In this document: in pieces, positions 28,205-35,673 of the stretch | Layout of the letters: every line of letters begins with the position of its first letter | Numbering within the stretch: position 1 is the stretch's first letter | Assembly: GCA_944324235.1 (NCBI GenBank) | Contig: CALUVN010000007.1 | Location: 1 to 53,323, forward strand | Direction of reading: 5' to 3' | Length of the DNA stretch: 53,323 nucleotides | Source of the DNA: Candidatus Gastranaerophilales bacterium | Lineage (GTDB): Bacteria; Cyanobacteriota; Vampirovibrionia; Gastranaerophilales; Gastranaerophilaceae | Made by a program: the position numbers and the translations under genes | Notes under the pieces: model-generated | What the model saw: the letters and a program-made list of their open reading frames with translations, nothing else | Database searches by the model: none | Told to the model about the DNA's origin: nothing

Positions 28205-29031
28205 TAAAGCCCATTAATACAGCAATATCTGGTATAAGAAGAGCCGGCAACACAGCCTTAGAATACGGGGTTAAGAAACCTCTTAAAGCTCTTTCTAAGG
28301 CCGGTTTTATGGATGATATCTGCGAAGCCTATCAAAAAGATAAAATGAATATTATAACCGGTATCGGTGTCGGTTCAATCGTATTAAAAGACGGTTACGG
28401 CTGTTACCTGTATGTAAAACAAAGTTTGCACAATGATAAAATACCTGCAGATAAAAGAAAATTCGTTGCCGCACTGGATTTAACCAACGGCGGCTTGATG
28501 ATTCTTACACAACTTGCAATGTTCTTCACAATATCAAGACCTGCAATACAGAAAAAAATGTTCAAAGCCTTATTCGGAAAACACTTCTCTAGAGGTGCAA
28601 AGAAAAGTAACATGGGAATTTTAAGTCATCAGGACAAAAACTTTGGAAAAGTTTCAGGTAAAAAATTCCACACTGCATATAACCAGATAGAAAAAGATAT
28701 GAGCGGGGTTTTCGGGCATCTTGTAGGCCTTGCGGCTTCAACCATAATTGCAAAACGTGTCATCGTTCCGTTTATAGCAACACCTCTTGCTGATAAAGCG
28801 AAAGCCTGGATGTGCCGAAACGATAAACCTGAAACAATTCATAAGGATACAAAAAATACCTATAATACATACATTCCGGCAGTAAAATTAACAGACAAAG
28901 CAACACAAACATCTTCAAAACTGCTTAACAAATTCAAGATTAAAAAAGAAGAAATACCTGTAGAAAAAGCCGGCTTGAACGAAATAAATATTCATGACAG
29001 TCAAACTTCACAACCTGTACAGGCTGCTTAA
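28201..29031 (+). CDS. Unknown membrane protein, partner of the preceding gene
   Basis: 276 residues, family not recognised. It opens with an amphipathic basic segment. Hydrophobic stretches lie at about 50-70 (IITGIGVGSIVLKDGYG), 98-118 (GGLMILTQLAMFFTIS) and 170-195 (VFGHLVGLAASTIIAKRVIVPFIA). A polar threonine- and lysine-rich tail follows. Start overlaps the preceding stop by 4 bases. The operon ends at a strong bidirectional terminator 33 bases on. No catalytic motif is seen; a structural or membrane-complex role is a guess. Confidence 0.7.
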   Translation: MIKPINTAISGIRRAGNTALEYGVKKPLKALSKAGFMDDICEAYQKDKMNIITGIGVGSIVLKDGYGCYLYVKQSLHNDKIPADKRKFVAALDLTNGGLMILTQLAMFFTISRPAIQKKMFKALFGKHFSRGAKKSNMGILSHQDKNFGKVSGKKFHTAYNQIEKDMSGVFGHLVGLAASTIIAKRVIVPFIATPLADKAKAWMCRNDKPETIHKDTKNTYNTYIPAVKLTDKATQTSSKLLNKFKIKKEEIPVEKAGLNEINIHDSQTSQPVQAA

Positions 29032-29063
29032 TAAAAGCAAATCTACACATATAATACACCGAA

Positions 29064-29091
29064 AAAAAGAACCTTTATTAAGGTTCTTTTT
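29064..29091. terminator. Bidirectional intrinsic terminator
   Basis: Perfect 12-bp stem (29064-29075 with 29080-29091, core AGAACCTT) with a 4-nt loop, flanked by A and T runs. It separates two convergent genes and serves both strands. Confidence 0.92.
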
Positions 29092-29095
29092 ACAA

Positions 29096-29443
29096 TTAAA
29101 ACGGTTTTGTCTGATTTAACTTTAATCTTAAATCTCTAAATCTTGCAACATCTTCCTGAGTTTTACCGGAATCCTTAAATACCGCCTGAGCTGAAGGATG
29201 AACCATTAACACATAATCCATATGGATTTCCAAAAAATTATATCTTCGCGGCGGCTGATTAGAATTTTTAGGATAAATTTCAGCATTAGTTACCGCTAAA
29301 AATCTACGTTCTCTGTCGTTAAGTAAATCGGTAAGTTCACGGTTTGTATTAGTATATTTAGAAACATGAACTATGCCCTTGATATCATGATCAACTGTCA
29401 GAATACTAACTTCTATAGGTACTGTATCATTATTTTTTGCCAT
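29096..29443 (-). CDS. Small conserved-looking protein (DUF6812-like)
   Basis: 115 residues. The pattern RELTDLLNDRERRFLAVTNAEIYP followed by a strand (NFLEIHMDYVLMVHP) resembles small beta-rich proteins with an R-x-x-D-x-L-N...F-L-x-L-T signature (DUF6812-like, recalled, not searched). The N-terminal half (VPIEVSILTVDHDIKGIVHV) is also strand-rich. SD AAGGAT. It has its own promoter and is probably monocistronic, ending at the shared terminator. No role can be assigned. Confidence 0.7.
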   Translation of the reverse strand: MAKNNDTVPIEVSILTVDHDIKGIVHVSKYTNTNRELTDLLNDRERRFLAVTNAEIYPKNSNQPPRRYNFLEIHMDYVLMVHPSAQAVFKDSGKTQEDVARFRDLRLKLNQTKPF

Positions 29444-29470
29444 AATTTAATCCTTATCTATCCTTTTAAT

Positions 29471-29499
29471 ACTATAATACATTTTCCAAAAATTGTCTA
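29471..29499 (-). promoter_or_regulatory. Promoter of the 115-residue gene
   Basis: TAGACA (29494-29499), 17-base spacer, TATAGT (29471-29476) on the minus strand, about 28 bases before the ATG. Confidence 0.7.
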
Positions 29500-29503
29500 C
29501 ATA

Positions 29504-30376
29504 TTAAAATTTAGTCAATTTCTTTTTCAATCTTGCGCCATAAGCTTCATGGACATCAACAATAGCCATAAAAGCATTTGGATCTATACTTTTAATCACT
29601 TCTTTCATCTTAGAAAGTTCCAGACGAGAAACAACGCAATAAATAATATTTTTATCGAGTCCCGAATAACCGCCCTTGCCCCGCATATACGTAACACTTA
29701 TATCCAGATTTTCTACAAGTTCACGGCCAATTTCAAAAGTTTTATCACTTATAACCTGAACGGATTTGGAGCTATTAAGCCCGTCAAGGACAATATCAAT
29801 CATTTTTGAGGCAATTATATAGGTTAAAATAGAATACATTGCGCGTTCCCACGTAAAAACAAAACCGCACAAAGCATAAACCAGAAGGTTAATCGACATT
29901 ATAATTTCACCGACCGAAAAACCAAACTTCTTTGAAAGAAAAAGAGACATAATCTCTGTTCCGTCAAGAGAACCTTCACTTCTAAGAACAATTCCGACAC
30001 CGGTGCCGAGGAATAAGCCGCCAAAAACCGTTGCCAGAAGCAAATCAGTAGTTACAAGATGTGCGTGAAAAAAATTAACGGCAAGAGAGAGCATAATATT
30101 AGCAAAAAAAGTCTGCAATACAAATTTTTTACCCATTTTTGTAAACGCAAGACAGATAAAAGGCAGGTTAAAAAGAAATATTAAAAGCCCGAGATTATAT
30201 TTGGTAATATAGCTGCAAATCATTGATAAACCAATGACTCCGCCGTCAATAATGTTATTTGGTACAAGGAAACCTTCCAAGGCAAACGCCGCAATAAAAG
30301 CACCTATAGTCAGAAAAAATACCCTTCTTAACACTCGGAAAAAGATATATTTAAATGAGGTTTCATTTTCAGGCAT
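29504..30376 (-). CDS. YitT family membrane protein (DUF161 plus DUF2179)
   Basis: 290 residues. Five to six membrane helices (1-200) carry the family motifs GFLVPNNIIDGGVIGLS and RSEGSLDGTEI. A cytoplasmic C-terminal domain (about 205-285, VQVISDKTFEIGRELVENL to DPNAFMAIVDV) matches the DUF2179 ferredoxin-like module. Transport substrate unknown. Its ATG is 2 bases after the cdaA stop with an AAGGT SD, so it is co-translated with the c-di-AMP synthase, which suggests a link to osmotic or ion homeostasis (inference). Confidence 0.88.
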   Translation of the reverse strand: MPENETSFKYIFFRVLRRVFFLTIGAFIAAFALEGFLVPNNIIDGGVIGLSMICSYITKYNLGLLIFLFNLPFICLAFTKMGKKFVLQTFFANIMLSLAVNFFHAHLVTTDLLLATVFGGLFLGTGVGIVLRSEGSLDGTEIMSLFLSKKFGFSVGEIIMSINLLVYALCGFVFTWERAMYSILTYIIASKMIDIVLDGLNSSKSVQVISDKTFEIGRELVENLDISVTYMRGKGGYSGLDKNIIYCVVSRLELSKMKEVIKSIDPNAFMAIVDVHEAYGARLKKKLTKF

Positions 30377-30378
30377 AT

Positions 30379-31296
30379 TTATACCTTGCCTTTTGTAGAA
30401 TTAACATTTTTACGAATTGCAATAAAATTATTGATTTTAAAAATAGTTTTTTTATCAACTTCAGACTCTTTAGCATATCCTAGAATATTTTCCAAATCAT
30501 TTTTTAAAGTTATAAGGTCATCATACTTTTTCAAAGTACCATCCATCGACATTGAGACATCACCCGTTTCTTCCGAAACAACGAGACAAACGGCATCACT
30601 TGTTTCTGACATACCAATAGCAGCTCTGTGACGGGTACCGTATTTCCAGCTTAATTTAGGGTCTTCAGTCAACGGTAACAAGACTCCAGCCGAAAGTATT
30701 TTATCACCGTCAATAACAACAGCACCGTCATGAAGAGGAGTGTTTGGATGAAAAATAGTCAGCAAAAGCTCGGTAGAAACATCCGCATTTAATTTTGTCC
30801 CGACATCAAAGTATGAAGTAGCAAGATTATCCTTATCAAACACAATTAAAGCACCGGTGTGAGTTTTAGAGAGATATTTTACAGCCTCAATCAATTCTTT
30901 AACGACATCAATAGAGTCATCATTTTTGGAACTTCCGTGATTTCCAGAAAAAGCACGGCTGATAAAATCAACCTGACCGAGAAATCCGAGAAATCTGCGC
31001 AATTCAGGTTGGAATATAACAATTAAACTCAAAGAAATCAAAGTAACAATAGACTTCAGAAACAGTCCTATAATTCTCAAATCAATTCTGATTAGGATTT
31101 CACTAAAAATCCACAAAAACACAAGGAAAAACGCACCTTTAACAAATTTTTCAGACTGAGTATTTTTGATAAATTTACGGTAAATAGCATATAAAACAAC
31201 TACAATAACTGAAATTTCAATAACATTTGTCCAACTAAAAGACAAATCCATTGCAGCTATTTGACTTTGTAAATATGCGAAAATACTGTCTAACAT
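30379..31296 (-). CDS. cdaA: Diadenylate cyclase CdaA
   Basis: Makes cyclic di-AMP from two ATP at the membrane. 305 residues: three N-terminal helices (about 25-95) then the DisA_N catalytic domain with LHDGAVVI (DGA at 190-192) and GTRHRAAIG (RHR at 222-224), both intact. The C-terminal 45 residues form a charged tail. The ATG lies 7 bases inside lysA, SD AAAGGG. In cyanobacteria cdaA also follows lysA (recalled from Synechocystis), so the neighbourhood is an ancestral trait. No CdaR-type regulator gene is adjacent. Confidence 0.94.
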   Translation of the reverse strand: MLDSIFAYLQSQIAAMDLSFSWTNVIEISVIVVVLYAIYRKFIKNTQSEKFVKGAFFLVFLWIFSEILIRIDLRIIGLFLKSIVTLISLSLIVIFQPELRRFLGFLGQVDFISRAFSGNHGSSKNDDSIDVVKELIEAVKYLSKTHTGALIVFDKDNLATSYFDVGTKLNADVSTELLLTIFHPNTPLHDGAVVIDGDKILSAGVLLPLTEDPKLSWKYGTRHRAAIGMSETSDAVCLVVSEETGDVSMSMDGTLKKYDDLITLKNDLENILGYAKESEVDKKTIFKINNFIAIRKNVNSTKGKV

Positions 31297-32630
31297 GCGC
31301 CCTTTAACCTATCCGGAATCACATCATGAGAAATGATATCATCCAATGTCTCTCTATTAATAATAATATCAGATTGAGAATTATTTACAAGTACCATTGC
31401 AGATTTTTGTACACGATTATAATTAGAAGCCATAGAATAATTATAAGCACCTGTATTGAACACACATAAAACGTCACCTTCTTCAATATCAGGAAGTGAA
31501 ATATTTCTAATCAAAACATCACCTGATTCGCAGAAACGACCTGCGATGGTAACATTAGTGACACACTGCGCATTTGGTTTGTTAGCAATAATAGCACTAT
31601 ATTCAGCCTGATACATACTTGGTCGGGCATTATCAGCCATACCGCCGTCTACAGCAACATATTTTTTGCCGTTCGGCACCTGTTTTGAACTTCCGATGGT
31701 GTAGAGCGTAACGCCTGCTGTAGAAACAATGCTTCTGCCAGGTTCTAAAAAGAGAGCAGGCGAATCAATTTTGTATTTATCAATACTTTTATTCAAACTG
31801 TTTAAAATAACCGAAGCAATTTCAAATGTTGAAGGAGGGACATCTTTTTCAGTATATTTAACGCCCAATCCACCGCCGATATTAATTTCGTCAAGCTTAA
31901 GGCCGAATTTATCATCAAGACGTTTCAACTCTCTGACAAGAATTTCTATTTCGTCGTGATAAACTTTTGTCTCAAAAATTTGCGAACCGATATGGGCGTG
32001 GAGTCCGTGTAATTTAAGATTAGTATATTCAGTTAAAATAAGTTCAACGGCATCGTCAATTTGAGTGAGGTCAAATCCGAATTTAGAATCCAGATGACCG
32101 GTTTGAATATACTCATGAGTATGGCATTCAATCCCCGGAGTAATTCGTAAAAGAATATCAACGATTTTACCGCGTGATTTTGCAATTTCATTCAAGAGAG
32201 AAAGCTCAAGAAAATTATCAACGGAAATTCTGCCGACTCCGAGTTCTATTGCCAGCGTAAGTTCATCAAACGATTTGTTATTACCGTTAAAAAGGACTTT
32301 CGACATATCAACGCCGGCTTTATACACGGTATAAATTTCGCCTGCAGACACAACATCAAACCCGAATCCTTCTGATGCAAGAATTGCAGAAACAGCCTCG
32401 GTACATAGAGCTTTAGAAGCATACATCATGTTTACTTTCGGGTAATCAGCAAAAGCAGCTTTATAGTCACGGCATACGCTGCGAAGAGTTGATTCATCCA
32501 TAACATAAAGCGGAGAACCGTATTTTTCTACAAGTTCAACAGTATCGCAACCGCCGATTTCAAGATTTCCTTTATCATTTATTTTTGCAGTAACCGGTTT
32601 TAAAAGTTGATTTGTAGAATTTTTATACAT
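31290..32630 (-). CDS. lysA: Diaminopimelate decarboxylase
   Basis: Last step of lysine synthesis: decarboxylates meso-diaminopimelate. 446 residues from ATG 32630, which has an AGGGG SD at good spacing. The earlier ATG at 32663 lies at the predicted transcription start and lacks an SD. Fold type III PLP enzyme: PLP lysine in MMYASKALC, HIGSQI, the glycine-rich NIGGGLG motif, EPGRSIV, and CESGD near the C-terminus supplying the partner active-site cysteine. Transcribed from its own promoter with cdaA and yitT downstream. Confidence 0.95.
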   Translation of the reverse strand: MYKNSTNQLLKPVTAKINDKGNLEIGGCDTVELVEKYGSPLYVMDESTLRSVCRDYKAAFADYPKVNMMYASKALCTEAVSAILASEGFGFDVVSAGEIYTVYKAGVDMSKVLFNGNNKSFDELTLAIELGVGRISVDNFLELSLLNEIAKSRGKIVDILLRITPGIECHTHEYIQTGHLDSKFGFDLTQIDDAVELILTEYTNLKLHGLHAHIGSQIFETKVYHDEIEILVRELKRLDDKFGLKLDEINIGGGLGVKYTEKDVPPSTFEIASVILNSLNKSIDKYKIDSPALFLEPGRSIVSTAGVTLYTIGSSKQVPNGKKYVAVDGGMADNARPSMYQAEYSAIIANKPNAQCVTNVTIAGRFCESGDVLIRNISLPDIEEGDVLCVFNTGAYNYSMASNYNRVQKSAMVLVNNSQSDIIINRETLDDIISHDVIPDRLKGAC

Positions 32631-32665
32631 TAAACGCCCCTGAATGCTCTGACTCTTACGCATTT

Positions 32666-32694
32666 ATTGTAACATAATTAATCAGGAAGTACAA
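32666..32694 (-). promoter_or_regulatory. lysA-cdaA-yitT promoter
   Basis: TTGTAC (32689-32694), 17-base spacer, TACAAT (32666-32671) with an upstream TGT (extended -10), on the minus strand. It overlaps the 3' end of the UbiA-type gene. Confidence 0.75.
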
Positions 32695-33622
32695 TGGCTA
32701 AACTCATTAAAAACGAAAAATAAACCATTAAATTTCTTGCAAGAAATAATCTGTGATGAAAAGCAGGTGTTGATACTTTTTCCATCGGAAAATTCCAGCT
32801 GGAAAGCTGCGGAGCAGAATTTTTATCTTCATTATAGGAATATATCGCGCCGTAAAGTTGAACTGCATAAGGAATTGTGAATAGAGTAAACAAAAAATAA
32901 TAATTTTGACTATACACCGACAGCACAAAAACCAGACTATATCCGAATACAAAAAGAAAACCCAGAAATTTAAGCGCACGAAATTTATCACAAAAACGGG
33001 TGCAGAGAGTTTTTTTACAGGATGCAATATCTCCGTCAAAATCAAGCATAGTATGAGCATAAAGCAAAACAACAGTAAAAGTTACAACAGTAAATGACAT
33101 TAAAAGTACAAACAATGAAAACCTTCCGCACATAACATAATAAACACCTTCGAAAAGCAAAGGTCCGAAAGCTGAAGCGACAGCCAGCTCACTTAATCCT
33201 CTTGAAGAAAGAAACGGATATGCCAAAACAATAATGCCGCCGGCAATAGCAAGCAAAGGAACAACAAAACCGCAAGCAAAAGTTAAATACCCGCCGCAAA
33301 CAAGCGCCACTGCGAGAAAAACACAAACAGCCGCAAATAGTTCGCGCAAAGTTGCATCCCCGCACCTTATATATGAACATTTCGAGTCAGGTGCACCTTC
33401 AAAGCCGCATTCCGATGAACTGAGTTTTTTATAATCAATATAATCATCAAAAAGATTTGTCGCAAGATGCGCAAAAGAAATCCCAATAAGTGCGGCAAGC
33501 CCGTTAATTATGTTTCCGCCCGATTTTACGGAATACAAAAATATGACAAGCCACGACATAACCGTCATAGGAAGAGAAAACAGTCTGGAATTATTCAACC
33601 AGAACAATATTCGTTTAATCAC
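32678..33622 (-). CDS. UbiA-superfamily prenyltransferase (MenA-like)
   Basis: 314 residues with about eight to nine membrane helices. The two aspartate motifs that bind the prenyl diphosphate via Mg2+ are NLFDDYIDYK (56-65) and DFDGD (194-198). This is the UbiA fold; a 1,4-dihydroxy-2-naphthoate prenyltransferase (MenA) or related role is likely, but acceptor specificity cannot be read. Cysteines are unusually many in the loops (for example SSECGFEGAPDSKCSYIRC). The start overlaps the preceding small gene (ATGA). No other quinone-pathway gene is in view. Confidence 0.8.
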   Translation of the reverse strand: MIKRILFWLNNSRLFSLPMTVMSWLVIFLYSVKSGGNIINGLAALIGISFAHLATNLFDDYIDYKKLSSSECGFEGAPDSKCSYIRCGDATLRELFAAVCVFLAVALVCGGYLTFACGFVVPLLAIAGGIIVLAYPFLSSRGLSELAVASAFGPLLFEGVYYVMCGRFSLFVLLMSFTVVTFTVVLLYAHTMLDFDGDIASCKKTLCTRFCDKFRALKFLGFLFVFGYSLVFVLSVYSQNYYFLFTLFTIPYAVQLYGAIYSYNEDKNSAPQLSSWNFPMEKVSTPAFHHRLFLARNLMVYFSFLMSLAIVLPD

Positions 33623-33837
33623 TTTAAAATGCCCCCAAGCCCGATAACAGACTCGTAACTTGCGCCTCCCTCAAGAATTTCTTCAGCAGTAAGCCCGAAA
33701 AGAGTCACAAGACCGACAACATCATTTTCCCCGCGTTTAAGCATTTTCACAACAGCCTTTACGGCATCTTCACGGGTTAAACTTGAAAACTGGTCATTTA
33801 TTCCGAGATGTAAACTTCTTTTCTTAGCTTTTCCCAT
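33619..33837 (-). CDS. Small uncharacterised protein (72 residues)
   Basis: Basic N-terminus (MGKAKKRSLHLGIND) then helical segments (TREDAVKAVVKMLKRG; VVGLVTLFGLTAEEILEGG). No known family recognised; the second helix pair loosely resembles a helix-turn-helix. It is wedged between the ROK kinase (2-base gap) and the prenyltransferase (4-base overlap), with a GGAGA SD about 10 bases before the ATG, so it is a genuine operon member. Confidence 0.7.
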   Translation of the reverse strand: MGKAKKRSLHLGINDQFSSLTREDAVKAVVKMLKRGENDVVGLVTLFGLTAEEILEGGASYESVIGLGGILK

Positions 33838-33839
33838 AA

Positions 33840-34712
33840 CTACAAAGTCTCCAGAGCGAGCAAAGCCGCACCAATCATACCTGAATAATTTCCTGCCTCA
33901 GCCTTTTTAACAACAGTCGGAGTGGTCACAATTTGTGAATTAACCTCGCGCGTCAGGTAATCCGTATCGACAAATTCAGCAAGTGAACCCGAAAGTACAA
34001 TAACAGACGGATCAAAAATATTGGCAAGTCCTACCAAACCAAGCATTATATCATCCTGCCAGCGGTTAAAAATTTTTGTCATCAAGGCGTCGCCTTTTTG
34101 CATTCCGCCAATGACATCATAAGTCGTAATATTTTTATCCCCTGAAATTTCTTCAGCCGTAATCTTAAGTCCGTTGCCCGATGCATAAATTTCAAAACAA
34201 TCATAAGCGCCGCAGGTACATTTTCTGTGTTTATCCATACGCATCTTAAAATGCATTTCGCCTGCCGCACCGTTTTTACCCTTCATAAGTTGGTTCGCGA
34301 CAATAATTCCGCCGCCGACACCTGTTCCGAGAGTAATCATTACCGAATCCGCAAAACCTTTTGAAGCTCCGATAATATGTTCTGCCCAAGCTGCACAATT
34401 TGCGTCATTTTCAACGAAAACTTTTTTTTCGCTTAATGCTGCAAAATTCATTGTAGGATATTCTTTTGCAATATTACCAGTTGAACCCAGAATCCCCGTA
34501 TTTGAATTATTCACGGCTCCGCATGTTGAAAATGCAATAACATCAACGTCCTGTTCGTATTTTTCGATAATAGATTTAAATAATGATTTAATTTCTGAAA
34601 AAGTTTTAGGGGTGTGGTGTTTTTCCACATCAGCAAGGATTTTACCTTCTTCATCAATTATCGTATTATAAATTTTTGTTCCGCCAACATCAATCGCTAA
34701 AGCTTTTTTCAT
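33840..34712 (-). CDS. ROK-family sugar kinase, probably N-acetylmannosamine kinase or glucokinase
   Basis: 290 residues. ATP-binding DVGGTK (8-13), the substrate loop with FVENDANCAAWAEH, TLGTGVGGG, and the ROK zinc motif KCTCGAYDCFEIYASG are all present. Adjacent nanE (with one small gene between) favours N-acetylmannosamine kinase (NanK), but glucokinase cannot be excluded from sequence alone. Starts inside the 65-residue gene by a 4-base overlap. The lyase NanA and the deaminase NanB are not in the window. Confidence 0.85.
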   Translation of the reverse strand: MKKALAIDVGGTKIYNTIIDEEGKILADVEKHHTPKTFSEIKSLFKSIIEKYEQDVDVIAFSTCGAVNNSNTGILGSTGNIAKEYPTMNFAALSEKKVFVENDANCAAWAEHIIGASKGFADSVMITLGTGVGGGIIVANQLMKGKNGAAGEMHFKMRMDKHRKCTCGAYDCFEIYASGNGLKITAEEISGDKNITTYDVIGGMQKGDALMTKIFNRWQDDIMLGLVGLANIFDPSVIVLSGSLAEFVDTDYLTREVNSQIVTTPTVVKKAEAGNYSGMIGAALLALETL

Positions 34713-34906
34713 TTTTGCGCCGCCTTTTCGGTCGTTTTTACAAAAGTATCTCTCGCAGTTTTAGTTAATGAACTGTTACAAATCTGCTTATTTAATTCTG
34801 AGACATCATGAGTTACTTTTTTTTCTTGGGAATATTGTGCTGCGTCACGGATTATTTTAATAAAATTTTTAGCAACATCATACTTTGACAAAAAACGAAT
34901 TTTCAT
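34709..34906 (-). CDS. Small uncharacterised protein (65 residues)
   Basis: Highly charged, helical (MKIRFLSKYDVAKNFIKIIR, then polar to TTEKAAQK). No family recognised. A TAAGGAA SD lies before the ATG and it is 12 bases after nanE. Its stop overlaps the ROK start (ATGA), so it is translated as part of the operon. Confidence 0.65.
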   Translation of the reverse strand: MKIRFLSKYDVAKNFIKIIRDAAQYSQEKKVTHDVSELNKQICNSSLTKTARDTFVKTTEKAAQK

Positions 34907-34918
34907 AGCGCGAATTCC

Positions 34919-35605
34919 TTATTTACTTCTTTGAACAAACCTCTTTGTAATCAACTGCGGCCTTGTAATTGCCGAACCGATAACAACGCAATGTGCACCG
35001 AGTTCAAAAGCCTTATCGACCTGTTCGGGTTCCCAGATTCTCCCTTCAAGCACAACAGGTTTATCAGTTTCTTTAACCAAACTTTCCAACAAATCAAAAT
35101 CAGGCCCGTCTGAGGTCATCTGAGAAAATTGTGTATATCCTGAAAGTGTTGTAGAAAGGATATCAGCACCGAGCTTGGCCGCATTAATCCCTTCTTCAAC
35201 GGTGGAAATATCAGCCATAGAAATTCTGTTATTTATTTTTACATACTTAATCAGCTCTTCCAGCTTGCTGCCGTCAGGACGAGGTCTCATTGTACCGTCA
35301 AACGCGATTATATCCGCACCTGCATTTACAAGGTCTACCACCTCTTTAATCCCAGGAGTTATATAGACGATTTCTTTCCAATTAGCCGGAATAACATCTG
35401 GTTTAGTTAAACCAATTACGGGGATATCAAACAAATGCTTTGCATTTTTAACATCCCGCACTCCCGCAACACGAAGTCCGCCCGCACCGCCTTTAACAAC
35501 CGATTTCATCATTGCGACCATGCATTTTTCAAGATACAAAGGCTCGGAAGGCATTGCCTGAACCGATACCACAACCTTATTTTTTAACCTGTTAATTATA
35601 CTCAT
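34919..35605 (-). CDS. nanE: N-acylglucosamine-6-phosphate 2-epimerase
   Basis: Interconverts N-acetylmannosamine-6-P and N-acetylglucosamine-6-P. 228 residues, TIM barrel. Family signatures: SVQAMPSEPL, the GAGGLRVAG loop, IAFDGTMRPRPDG, MADISTVEEG, TLSGYT and the C-terminal EGRIWEPEQ and VIGSAITRP. Head of the operon nanE-65aa-ROK-72aa-UbiA. There is no SD: TATAAT ends 6 nt before the ATG, so the mRNA is probably leaderless. Divergent from the M16 protease across a 22-base inverted repeat. Confidence 0.93.
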   Translation of the reverse strand: MSIINRLKNKVVVSVQAMPSEPLYLEKCMVAMMKSVVKGGAGGLRVAGVRDVKNAKHLFDIPVIGLTKPDVIPANWKEIVYITPGIKEVVDLVNAGADIIAFDGTMRPRPDGSKLEELIKYVKINNRISMADISTVEEGINAAKLGADILSTTLSGYTQFSQMTSDGPDFDLLESLVKETDKPVVLEGRIWEPEQVDKAFELGAHCVVIGSAITRPQLITKRFVQRSK

Positions 35606-35611
35606 GACTTG

Positions 35612-35644
35612 ATTATAACTTAAAAAAATAAGTTATGGTATAAT
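35612..35644. promoter_or_regulatory. Divergent promoters flanking a 22-bp inverted repeat (nanE / M16 protease)
   Basis: ATAACTTA-AAAAAA-TAAGTTAT (35615-35636). The nanE -10 (TATAAT on the minus strand, 35612-35617) overlaps the left arm. The M16 -10 (TGG-TATAAT, 35639-35644) sits just right of it with an extended TGN. One regulator could control both directions. Confidence 0.5.
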
Positions 35645-35673
35645 ACAATTAAAAAGAAGAAGAGGTTTGTTAC

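Noticed and set aside
32631-32663. Earlier ATG for lysA
   Set aside because: It lies 2 nt after the -10 hexamer, at or before the transcription start, with no SD; the internal ATG at 32630 has AGGGG.
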